8,377 nucleotides of DNA from Clostridia bacterium (GCA_017620115.1 JAFZRB010000351.1:1-8377); one strand, 5' to 3'; positions 1 to 5,809 are shown, counted from the stretch's first letter. Notes: a model not told the origin generated them from the letters alone. Numbers and translations: made by a program.

Positions 1-468
1 ACCTATTCGACGCGCAGCGGTTACCGCTCCGGCTCGGCTTACGGATACGCCGGCGAGCGCCGTTCCCCGGCGTCTGCTTATCGCGCGGGCGAGACGCAGC
101 CGCGCTACCGCGCCACAGCCGCGCGGTCGGCCGCGGCGTCCGCGCCGCAAAGCGAGCCGGCCGGCGCGTTCGAGGCGTCGCCGGCCGCGGGCTACCAGCG
201 CCATCAGACGATCATCTTCAGGCTCCGCTCCGTCGATGAGTGCAAGGACGTGATTCTCTCCCTGATCGACAGGAAGAGCGTGCTGATGAGCCTCGAAGCG
301 CTGGATTCCGTTCAGGCACAGCGCGCCCTGGATACCATGAGCGGCGCGGCTTACGCCATCGGCGCGGCGCTCAGCCGCGCTTCCGACAAGACGTGGCTTA
401 TCACGCCCAGCAACGTCGAGGTCGAGCGCTCCAGCCTGGACGAGGACGGCTACGGCGGCTATAACTGA
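1..468 (+). CDS. sepF: Cell division protein SepF (5' end missing)
   Basis: SepF binds the C-terminal tail of FtsZ, polymerises into rings and ties the Z-ring to the membrane. The frame is open from the first base of the window to the TGA at 466-468, leaving 155 residues; the N-terminal membrane-targeting helix lies upstream. Residues 1-69 are a low-complexity linker rich in Ala, Arg, Ser, Tyr and Gly. From about residue 70 the conserved core follows: a short strand (TIIFRLRSVDEC), helix and strand with VLMSLEALD, then the AQRALDTMSGAAYAIGAAL helix/turn and the closing strand WLITPSNVEVE, which matches the family's 'tP.nv.v' ending. It ends in a short Gly/Tyr tail. The following genes yggT and ylmH are its usual partners. 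The in-frame ATGs at 286 and 337 lie inside the conserved core, so they are not starts. The call is secure; the N-terminus cannot be judged. Confidence 0.9.
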   Translation, partial: TYSTRSGYRSGSAYGYAGERRSPASAYRAGETQPRYRATAARSAAASAPQSEPAGAFEASPAAGYQRHQTIIFRLRSVDECKDVILSLIDRKSVLMSLEALDSVQAQRALDTMSGAAYAIGAALSRASDKTWLITPSNVEVERSSLDEDGYGGYN

Positions 469-503
469 TCGGATCAGAATAAGCGGGAAAGGCGGGCTGA
501 CGG

Positions 504-794
504 ATGTATCAGTCGGTTGTCTACCAAATCTATACGGGCATCAATTACTTTCTGGATATCGTCTCCGGCATACTGTTCGTATACTGCCTGATGACGTGGT
601 TCGTGAGGCCGGACAGTCAGATCTATCTCTTTATGCGCAGGCTGGTCGACCCCATCGTCACCCCGTTCCGGCCGCTGGCGCGCCGCCTGATGGAAAGGGG
701 ACTGATGCTCGATATATCGGTTCTTCTGGCCATCATCGGCGTGCGGGTGATCCGGTACCTGGTGCAGATCGTTTTCTTCCGCTTTCTGCTGTGA
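504..794 (+). CDS. yggT: YggT/YlmG family membrane protein
   Basis: Small integral membrane protein of 96 residues, the usual size for a single-unit YggT. Two hydrophobic helices are visible, about residues 12-34 and 68-92. Between them is a basic, proline-containing stretch with the family signature DPIVTPFRPLARR, followed by LDISVLLAIIGVRVI, which corresponds to the conserved 'lDlSPl.ail' motif. The family is linked to membrane and division-site organisation (YlmG in Gram-positives and plastids), but the biochemical role is not settled. The start ATG has a purine-rich Shine-Dalgarno-like stretch (GGGAAAGG, 485-492) 11 bases upstream. It lies 35 bases after sepF and its stop overlaps or nearly touches ylmH, so the three genes look like one transcription unit. 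Confidence 0.9.
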   Translation: MYQSVVYQIYTGINYFLDIVSGILFVYCLMTWFVRPDSQIYLFMRRLVDPIVTPFRPLARRLMERGLMLDISVLLAIIGVRVIRYLVQIVFFRFLL

Positions 795-805
795 CGCCGC
801 GTTCC

Positions 806-1555
806 ATGGAAGACGAGATCTTTGTCAAGCGCCTGAGAGAGCTGGCGCTCAGGGCGGCGCATCGGGGCGAAGCCGTATTTACGCATTTTCTCGATCTCGC
901 GCAGGCGCAGGCGGCTGACGCCGTGGCGCGGGAGGCGGGCGTTTCCATCGCGCTGAACGGGGGCTATGAGGAAGCCGAACGCCGCGTCGCCGCGTTCTGG
1001 AGCGGCGCGGAGCCGGGGGAGGACGAGTGGCCCATCCGTCCCGTGCGGATCCTCTGGCGCGCGCAGTTCGGCTCGCCCGGCCACCGCGACATCCTCGGCG
1101 CGCTGATGGCCCTTGGTTTCGAGCGCGAACGCATCGGCGATATCGTCATGGACCGCGAATGCGCGTGGCTCTTCGCCGAGCCGGAGATGGCGGCGTATAT
1201 CGTCTCCAATCTGCAGAGCGCGGGCCGGGTGAGCGTGAAGTGCGAGCTCGCGGAGGGCGTCCCTCAGCTGCCGGAGCCGGAGGGCCGGTCTGTGCGCGAC
1301 ACGGTGCCTTCGATGCGGCTGGACGCGCTGGTGGCCGCGGGCTTTTCGCTCAGCCGGAGCGAGGCCGCCCGCGCGATCGCGCAGGGCCTCGTGTTCCTCA
1401 ACCAGGCGCAGACGCTGCGCGCCGACGCCGCCGTGCCGGAGAAAGCGCTGATCTCCCTGCGGGGAGCCGGACGCTTCCGCGTTACGGCCGTAGAGGGCGA
1501 AACGCGGAAGGGCCGTCTGGCCGTGAGGCTGTTCCTTTATGGCGGGAAGAAATAA
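806..1555 (+). CDS. ylmH: YlmH family S4-domain RNA-binding protein
   Basis: This is the YlmH protein of the division cluster, 249 residues here against roughly 257 in Bacillus subtilis. The N-terminal part has the family's FLDL segment (residues 28-31) and the signature GHRDILGALMALGF followed by ERIGDIV (about residues 92-114). The C-terminal S4 RNA-binding domain spans about residues 168-225, with RLDALVAAGFSLSRSEAA and GLVFLN. Established knowledge: YlmH sits next to sepF and divIVA in Firmicutes and its S4 domain binds ribosomal RNA; it has been tied to ribosome-associated quality control. The start is uncertain. I use ATG 806, 11 bases after the yggT stop. An in-frame GTG at 791 would overlap that stop as GTGA and add five residues. 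Neither has a clear Shine-Dalgarno, so coupling to yggT translation is likely. The frame is open further upstream to 596, but that part overlaps yggT and is not coding for this protein. Confidence 0.87.
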   Translation: MEDEIFVKRLRELALRAAHRGEAVFTHFLDLAQAQAADAVAREAGVSIALNGGYEEAERRVAAFWSGAEPGEDEWPIRPVRILWRAQFGSPGHRDILGALMALGFERERIGDIVMDRECAWLFAEPEMAAYIVSNLQSAGRVSVKCELAEGVPQLPEPEGRSVRDTVPSMRLDALVAAGFSLSRSEAARAIAQGLVFLNQAQTLRADAAVPEKALISLRGAGRFRVTAVEGETRKGRLAVRLFLYGGKK

Positions 1556-1633
1556 TTGTTATTTTTTATGAACGGGCAGGAATGAATCGAAACGTGTCGA
1601 ATAAAAACACCGATAAAGTGTGCACATTATTTT

Positions 1634-1641
1634 AGAAAGGA
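1634..1641 (+). promoter_or_regulatory. Ribosome binding site that decides the divIVA start
   Basis: The purine run AGAAAGGA ends next to an ATG at 1642, which is too close for initiation there. It is about 10 bases from the in-frame GTG at 1651. Starting at GTG also places the protein in register with Bacillus DivIVA, so the GTG is preferred. Confidence 0.65.
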
Positions 1642-1650
1642 ATGATCCGC

Positions 1651-2208
1651 GTGGCCATTACCATTAAAGATATTCATGAAAAGGAGTTTACCAAACAGGT
1701 TCGCGGCTACAGCATCGACGAGGTTGATGATTTTCTGGACGAATTGGCCGACCAAATGGAGGCTATGATCAAGGAAAACCGCGAGACCGTCGCCGAACTC
1801 GAGGCCGCGAAGAACGCCGCGTCTGCCGCGGTCGCGCAGCCTGTGCAGGCTGTCGTTGAGGTGGCCCAGGCCGCCGTTCCGGCCGCCCAGCAGAACGCCC
1901 CCGCGCCGCTGATGGACGAGCCGCAGTATTTCAAGAACCTTGAGACCACGCTGCGCGAGACCCTCATCAACGCCCAGCGCCTGGCCGACGAGACCGTCGC
2001 CGAGGCCCGCAAGAAAGCCAACGCCATCCTCGCCAACGCCGAGGAACAGGCCGCCACGATCACTGCTTCCGCCAAGGCGGAGGCCGAGAACGCCCGCGTT
2101 GAATCCGACGAAATCAGGAAGACCGCCGACGATTACCGCAACCGCTTCATGCGCCTGCTCGAAGAACAGGCTCATCTGCTCAAGGCGGACGACGTGCTGT
2201 TCAAATAA
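1651..2208 (+). CDS. divIVA: Division/polarity protein DivIVA
   Basis: Coiled-coil protein that binds negatively curved membrane at septa and poles and recruits division, growth or sporulation partners. From the GTG start it is 185 residues. The N-terminal lipid-binding domain (about 1-50) shows the family pattern ITIKDIHEKEF, then RGYSIDEVDDFLDEL. With this start Arg18-Gly19-Tyr20 fall at the same positions as in B. subtilis DivIVA, but the membrane-inserting Phe17 is Val here. Residues about 55-90 form an Ala/Val/Gln/Pro-rich linker, longer than usual, and about 92-178 form the second coiled coil, rich in Ala and Glu (ETVAEARKKANAILANAEEQ). The upstream in-frame ATG at 1642 would add three residues but has the ribosome binding site jammed against it. 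A 95-base AT-rich gap separates it from ylmH, and an intrinsic terminator follows. It may be co-transcribed with sepF-yggT-ylmH or have its own promoter; I could not identify one clearly. Confidence 0.92.
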   Translation: MAITIKDIHEKEFTKQVRGYSIDEVDDFLDELADQMEAMIKENRETVAELEAAKNAASAAVAQPVQAVVEVAQAAVPAAQQNAPAPLMDEPQYFKNLETTLRETLINAQRLADETVAEARKKANAILANAEEQAATITASAKAEAENARVESDEIRKTADDYRNRFMRLLEEQAHLLKADDVLFK

Positions 2209-2235
2209 TCGCTTCGCTCTGTTATCATCCATGAT

Positions 2236-2261
2236 GCCTCGCTGTCCGCGAGGCTTCTTTT
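2236..2261 (+). terminator. Intrinsic terminator after divIVA
   Basis: A perfect 7-bp GC-rich stem, GCCTCGC (2236-2242) with GCGAGGC (2248-2254) around a 5-base loop, is followed directly by a T-rich tract (TTCTTTT). It starts 28 bases after the divIVA stop and separates the division block from the next gene group. Confidence 0.85.
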
Positions 2262-2330
2262 CTGTCTGTCGCGCCGCTGAATAGATTCGCCGGAGCGCGG
2301 GAAAAATAGACAAAGGCGCGTCGGATAATC

Positions 2331-2335
2331 GGAGG
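2331..2335 (+). promoter_or_regulatory. Ribosome binding site that decides the DUF5665 start
   Basis: GGAGG is directly adjacent to an ATG at 2336 and six bases from a second in-frame ATG at 2342. Only the second has workable spacing, so the protein starts at 2342. Confidence 0.75.
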
Positions 2336-2341
2336 ATGACT

Positions 2342-2614
2342 ATGGAAAAACGGCTGGAGCGGATCGCCATGAAGCTCGAGCGTTCGCTCGAAAGGCTGAG
2401 CTTCGCGGAATACCTGCGTTATTCCGTTTCATGGAAGAGGCAGCTGCTGGTGAATTTCATGGGCGGCCTTGCGCGCGGAGCGGGTATGGCCGTGGGATTC
2501 GCGGCGCTCGGAGCCGCGGCCGTGGTATTATTGCGCCGTCTGGCGGCGCTGAACGTGCCGGTGATCGGCGATTATCTGGCGGAGGTTATCCGCATCGTGC
2601 TGGAAAGGCTGTGA
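2342..2614 (+). CDS. Small membrane protein, DUF5665 family
   Basis: A 90-residue protein of unknown function. Residues 1-30 are charged and probably helical (MEKRLERIAMKLERSLERL). Then comes WKRQLLVNFMGGLARGAGMAVGF (residues 31-53 as a region), which matches the DUF5665 signature of a basic segment leading into a Gly-rich membrane entry. One transmembrane helix covers about residues 47-64. The tail NVPVIGDYLAEVIRIV matches the family's 'lPiIG..iAeiv' ending. The predicted topology is a cytoplasmic N-terminal helix, one membrane pass and a short amphipathic end. It is three bases upstream of lspA, and the lspA ribosome binding site lies inside its last codons, so the two are very likely co-translated. 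The family match is from memory of the signature; no activity can be inferred. Confidence 0.8.
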   Translation: MEKRLERIAMKLERSLERLSFAEYLRYSVSWKRQLLVNFMGGLARGAGMAVGFAALGAAAVVLLRRLAALNVPVIGDYLAEVIRIVLERL

Positions 2615-2617
2615 AAA

Positions 2618-3106
2618 ATGGCATCGAACAAGGTGAAATGGAAGAGGGCGGCGCTGTGCCTGCCGCCGCTGCTCCTGATCCTGGCGTTGGATCGGTTCAG
2701 CAAACGCTGGGCGGCGGACAGCCTGGCGCTCCTGGAACGGGGCTCCATACAGGCGATTCCGGGCGTGCTCGGATGGCGCTACGCGGAAAACACCGGGGTG
2801 GCCTTCAGCGCTTTCTCGGGCGCGGGCGCCGCGCTCTGCGCGCTTACGGCGCTGATCATTGCCGCGGCCGTCGTGTGGCTCATCCGGCATCCGGAGTGCG
2901 GGGGCTGGATGAGAACCGGCCTGACGCTTATCGTCGCGGGCGGACTGGGCAACCTTTACGACCGCCTGCGCTTCGGCTATGTGATTGATTTTATCGAGCT
3001 GCTGTTCGTGCGCTTCGCCATATTCAACGCGGCGGATATCGCGGTGGTCGCCGGGGCGATCTGCCTGGCCGTCGGCATTCTGAAGTCGGGAGGAAAAGTC
3101 GCGTGA
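2618..3106 (+). CDS. lspA: Lipoprotein signal peptidase (signal peptidase II)
   Basis: Membrane aspartyl protease that removes the signal peptide from diacylglyceryl-prolipoproteins before the lipid-modified cysteine. The 162-residue length is typical. Hydrophobic helices are visible at about residues 11-26, 67-89, 100-113 and 136-155. All conserved blocks are present: LALDRFSK near the first helix (Asp25), ENTGVAFS (Asn58), GGLGNLYDRLRFG then VIDF with catalytic Asp124, and FNAADIAVVAG with catalytic Asp140. The ATG is preceded by GGAAAGG (2602-2608) nine bases upstream, lying within the preceding gene. Its TGA overlaps the GTG of the next gene by four bases. The lspA - RluA-family pair is a standard Gram-positive arrangement. 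Confidence 0.95.
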   Translation: MASNKVKWKRAALCLPPLLLILALDRFSKRWAADSLALLERGSIQAIPGVLGWRYAENTGVAFSAFSGAGAALCALTALIIAAAVVWLIRHPECGGWMRTGLTLIVAGGLGNLYDRLRFGYVIDFIELLFVRFAIFNAADIAVVAGAICLAVGILKSGGKVA

Positions 3107-4011
3107 GCCGGTATCTCGTTGAGGCGGAAGCTGAAAAAATGCGGCTGGACGTGTATCTGGCCGGGAAAAACGATCTGACCCGCTCCCGCGCCGAAAAGCT
3201 GATCCGCGAGGGCTGTGTGCGCGTGGACGGCGAGACCGCCCTGAAGCCCGGCTTCGTTCTCCGGTCGGGGATGACGGTTGAGTTGACGCTGCCCGAGGTG
3301 CGGGAAACGCCGCTTCTGGCGCAGGATCTGCCGCTGGACGTGGTGTATCAGGACGAGGATCTCGCGGTTGTCTACAAACCCAGCGGCATGGTGGTGCATC
3401 CCGCGGCGGGCAATCCGGACGGCACGATGGTCAACGCGCTGATGATGAAGCTGGACGGTCTGTCCGGCATTGGCGGCGAACTGCGGCCCGGCATCGTGCA
3501 CCGCATCGATAAGGATACCTCCGGCCTGCTGCTCGTGGCGAAAAATGACCGAAGCCACCTGATGCTCTCCGAGCAGATCAAACTGCACACGGTGGAGCGC
3601 GCCTATCAGGCGATCGTCATCGGCCGTATGAGGGAGACGGAGGGCGATGTGAGCGGCGCCATCGGCCGGCATCCAACCGACCGGAAGAAAATGGCCATCG
3701 TAGCGGACGGCCGCGAGGCGCACACGCACTGGACGGCGATGGAGGAGCTGCGGGGCGCGACGCTCATCGAAGCGCGCCTGACCACCGGACGCACGCATCA
3801 GATCCGCGTCCACATGGCCTCCATCGGGCATCCCGTGCTGGGCGACCCGGTGTACGGGCCGAAGAAATCGCCGTATCCCGTGGAAGGCGGGCAGCTGCTG
3901 CATGCCTTCCGGCTGGGCTTCATCCATCCCACGACCGGGGAGAAAATGCTGTTTGAGGCCCCGCCCGAGCCAAGGTTCACGCATTGGCTTGAGAGGCTCC
4001 GCGTGAAATAG
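3103..4011 (+). CDS. rluD: RluA-family 23S rRNA pseudouridine synthase (RluD/YlyB type)
   Basis: Isomerises uridine to pseudouridine in RNA, by homology in 23S rRNA; the exact target is not visible from sequence. It is 302 residues, normal for the RluC/RluD/YlyB group. The N-terminal S4 RNA-binding domain covers about residues 13-62 (RLDVYLAGK, SRAEKLIREGCVRVDG). The catalytic domain follows with DLAVVYKPSGMVVHP (86-100), the catalytic signature HRIDKDTSGLLL with Asp136 as nucleophile, then TTGRTHQIRVHMASIGHPVLGD (228-248 as a region), the RNA-binding and active-site block. The start is GTG, overlapping the lspA stop by four bases (GTGA), with GGGAGG (3088-3093) nine bases upstream, so translation is coupled to lspA. 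This corresponds to B. subtilis ylyB by position. Confidence 0.94.
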   Translation: MSRYLVEAEAEKMRLDVYLAGKNDLTRSRAEKLIREGCVRVDGETALKPGFVLRSGMTVELTLPEVRETPLLAQDLPLDVVYQDEDLAVVYKPSGMVVHPAAGNPDGTMVNALMMKLDGLSGIGGELRPGIVHRIDKDTSGLLLVAKNDRSHLMLSEQIKLHTVERAYQAIVIGRMRETEGDVSGAIGRHPTDRKKMAIVADGREAHTHWTAMEELRGATLIEARLTTGRTHQIRVHMASIGHPVLGDPVYGPKKSPYPVEGGQLLHAFRLGFIHPTTGEKMLFEAPPEPRFTHWLERLRVK

Positions 4012-4017
4012 CGCCGG

Positions 4018-4057
4018 AAAGCGCCCGGAAAATACTCGAACGAAAAGTCGGCGCTTT
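4018..4057 (+). terminator. Possible weak terminator or hairpin after rluD
   Basis: AAAGCGCC (4018-4025) can pair perfectly with GGCGCTTT (4050-4057) around a 24-base loop. A competing 7-bp pairing, 4010-4016 with 4049-4055, is also possible. The trailing sequence has only three T before it becomes A-rich, so this is a poor intrinsic terminator. It may be an RNA-protecting hairpin or nothing. It is offered because the operon has to end before the promoter at 4132. Confidence 0.3.
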
Positions 4058-4131
4058 ACAAAAATGTTCGGAAAAAATGCAGAAAGTCGCTTGAAAGTTT
4101 ACACGCCTTTGCGGAAGCGAATCCTGTGAAA

Positions 4132-4140
4132 TGCTATAAT
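4132..4140 (+). promoter_or_regulatory. Extended -10 sigma-A-type promoter of the PurF-like gene
   Basis: TGCTATAAT is a perfect TGnTATAAT extended -10 element in an otherwise GC-rich chromosome. It lies 50 bases before the start codon, so transcription would begin near 4147 with a leader of about 44 bases. No good -35 stands at 17 bases: TTGCGG at 4109-4114 is 20 bases away. An extended -10 does not need a strong one. The leader is too short to hold a purine riboswitch. Confidence 0.75.
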
Positions 4141-4190
4141 TATCGCGTCACGGAGGACGGACTTCAACGGACGGCAAAGGGGTATGAAGC

Positions 4191-5594
4191 ATGGGCGGTT
4201 TCTTCGGCGTTGCCTCTAAATCGGATTGTGTATACGATGTTTTTTTCGGAACGGACTACCATTCTCATCTGGGTACGAAGCGCGGCGGCATGGCCATATG
4301 GGGGCCGAACGGCTTCCAGCGCGCGATTCACAATATTGAAAACGCCCCGTTCAGAACGAAATTCGAACTCGACGTGGAGGAAATGAAGGGCAATCTCGGC
4401 ATCGGCATCATCTCCGACACGGAGCCGCAGCCGCTGATCGTGCGCTCGCACCTGGGCACGTTCTCCATCGCGACGGTGGGCCGCATCAACAACCTCGACG
4501 CGCTCGTCGATCAGGTTTTCAGAAGCGGCGCGCCGCATTTCCTCGAAATGAGCGGCGGCAACATCAATCCCACGGAGCTTACCGCGGCGCTCATCAACCA
4601 GCGCGGCAGCATCCGGGAGGGCATTCAGTACGCGCAGAGCCAGATCGAAGGTTCGATGTCTCTTCTGATCCTCACGGAGAACGGCATTTACGCCGCGCGC
4701 GACAGGCTGGGGCGGACGCCGGTCATCGTGGGACGGAAGGACAACGCCCACTGTGCGTGCTTTGAGTCCTCCGCTTTCCTGAACCTGGGTTATACCACGC
4801 ATCACGAGCTCGGCCCGGGCGAGATCGACTTTATCACGCCGGAAGCCGTCGAGGTGATCGCGCAGCCGCAGGAGACAATGCGCTTCTGCACGTTCCTGTG
4901 GATCTATTACGGTTATCCCTCCTCCACCTACGAGGGCATGAACGTCGAGAAAATGCGCTACCGCTGCGGCGACAGGCTCGCGCTGCGCGACAGCACGCAG
5001 GCCGATACCGTGGCGGGTGTGCCGGATTCCGGAACGGCGCACGCCATCGGCTACGCCAACCGCTCGGGCATTCCGTTTTCACGGCCGTTCATCAAGTATA
5101 CGCCGACCTGGCCGCGCTCCTTTATGCCGCATAAGCAGAGCCAGCGCAACCTCATCGCCCACATGAAGCTGATCCCGGTCGACGCGCTCATTCGCGGCAA
5201 GCGCCTCGTGCTCGTCGACGATTCGGTGGTCCGCGGCACGCAGATGCGCGAGACGACGGAGTTTCTCTATCAGAGCGGGGCGAAGGAGGTTCACATCCGC
5301 TCGGCCTGTCCGCCCATCATGTACGGCTGTAAATACCTGAATTTTTCCCGCTCCACATCGGAGATGGATCTGATCAGCCGCCGCGTAATCGCGCGCCTGG
5401 AGGGCGACAAGGCCGTCGAAAAGCTCGATCTCTACGCCGATCCGGACACGCCGGAGCATGCGCGCATGGTTGGGGAAATCTGCCGCGAGCTCAAATTCAC
5501 CTCGCTGAAATACCATCGGCTGGACGACATGCTCGAAGCGACGGGCGTTTCTCCCTGCAAGCTGTGCACGTACTGCTGGAACGGAAAAGAATAA
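4191..5594 (+). CDS. PurF-like amidophosphoribosyltransferase homologue lacking the catalytic Cys
   Basis: True PurF makes 5-phosphoribosylamine from PRPP and glutamine, the first step of purine synthesis. It has an N-terminal Ntn-type glutaminase and a C-terminal phosphoribosyltransferase. This 467-residue protein matches along its full length. The PRTase half is well kept: ADTVAGVPDSGTAHAIGYA (271-289) and the PRPP loop LVLVDDSVVRGT (339-350, Asp343/Asp344). The cysteines expected to hold the Fe-S cluster are present at 233, 380, 456 and 459, with a further Cys at 462. The glutaminase half is altered. It begins MGGFFG instead of MCG, so the nucleophile Cys is Gly, and the usual GH.RYsT and NG oxyanion segments read GIGIISDTEPQP and VGRINN. 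The ATG has AAAGGGG eight bases upstream (4176-4182), so a missed upstream Met-Cys start is unlikely. The gene stands alone between its own promoter and terminator. It might use ammonia, take nitrogen from a partner, or have another PRPP-linked or regulatory role. Annotation pipelines would call it purF; I leave the symbol empty because activity is doubtful. Confidence 0.85.
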   Translation: MGGFFGVASKSDCVYDVFFGTDYHSHLGTKRGGMAIWGPNGFQRAIHNIENAPFRTKFELDVEEMKGNLGIGIISDTEPQPLIVRSHLGTFSIATVGRINNLDALVDQVFRSGAPHFLEMSGGNINPTELTAALINQRGSIREGIQYAQSQIEGSMSLLILTENGIYAARDRLGRTPVIVGRKDNAHCACFESSAFLNLGYTTHHELGPGEIDFITPEAVEVIAQPQETMRFCTFLWIYYGYPSSTYEGMNVEKMRYRCGDRLALRDSTQADTVAGVPDSGTAHAIGYANRSGIPFSRPFIKYTPTWPRSFMPHKQSQRNLIAHMKLIPVDALIRGKRLVLVDDSVVRGTQMRETTEFLYQSGAKEVHIRSACPPIMYGCKYLNFSRSTSEMDLISRRVIARLEGDKAVEKLDLYADPDTPEHARMVGEICRELKFTSLKYHRLDDMLEATGVSPCKLCTYCWNGKE

Positions 5595-5651
5595 GCCGTC
5601 GCAGGAAAAGCAACGCCACGGGATATATCGATCATTTCCGATGAGCTCATG

Positions 5652-5681
5652 CCGCCGGGCGTTTACACCCGGCGGAATTTT
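5652..5681 (+). terminator. Intrinsic terminator after the PurF-like gene
   Basis: A perfect 8-bp GC stem, CCGCCGGG (5652-5659) with CCCGGCGG (5668-5675) around an 8-base loop, is followed by AATTTT. The T tract is short but the stem is strong. It sits 58 bases after the stop codon and ends the single-gene unit. Confidence 0.8.
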
Positions 5682-5809
5682 ACGTTAGTATGTCATGTAT
5701 TTCTGATAACTACGGAAGTATTTTATTTCCATTTCGAATTATGCAGGATTTTTGTTGACTCATGTCGAATTTCTTCCTGTCACTGATTTGACGGGAGGAT
5801 TTTATACCA
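5682..5809 (+). other. AT-rich leader upstream of the SpoIID-domain gene
   Basis: About 128 bases, strikingly AT-rich beside the surrounding GC-rich genes, lie between the terminator and the next start codon. The stretch must carry the promoter for the SpoIID-domain gene. TTGACT at 5755-5760 resembles a -35 box, but nothing near 5777-5784 resembles a -10. I could not fit a convincing sporulation-sigma (E, F, G or K) promoter either. GGGAGG at 5793-5798 is the ribosome binding site, 11 bases from the ATG. Confidence 0.45.

Noticed and set aside
596..805. Upstream extension of ylmH to an ATG at 596
   Set aside because: This part lies entirely within yggT in another frame and has no similarity to YlmH; the family begins near 791-806.
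2307..2329. TAGACA and GATAAT as a promoter for the DUF5665 gene
   Set aside because: The boxes are only 11 bases apart, and the -10 sits directly on the ribosome binding site, so transcription would start at or after the start codon.
1627..2370. 247-codon minus-strand frame opposite divIVA and the following gap
   Set aside because: Its Gly/Leu-rich sequence is the complement of the Ala/Glu coiled-coil codons of divIVA, and it reads through the divIVA terminator.
2977..3984. 335-codon open frame on the minus strand opposite lspA and rluD
   Set aside because: It is antisense to two clearly conserved enzymes, has no recognisable domain and is rich in His/Arg/Ala as expected from the complement of a GC-rich gene.
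4012..4190. Purine riboswitch upstream of the PurF-like gene
   Set aside because: The mapped-by-eye promoter leaves a leader of about 44 bases, and no three-way-junction purine aptamer pattern was found in the gap.
4126..4386. 86-codon plus-strand frame before and over the start of the PurF-like gene
   Set aside because: Its start lies upstream of the -10 box and it overlaps the real gene out of frame.
4164..5042. 292-codon open frame on the minus strand opposite the PurF-like gene
   Set aside because: Shadow of the conserved gene; no domain, no ribosome binding site, and it would run across the plus-strand leader.
5641..5650. Perfect 10-base palindrome ATGAGCTCAT before the terminator
   Set aside because: A single copy placed between a stop codon and a terminator; chance is a sufficient explanation.
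5755..5784. TTGACT as the -35 of a SpoIID-gene promoter
   Set aside because: No sequence near a -10 consensus occurs 16-18 bases downstream, so the box alone is not enough to call.
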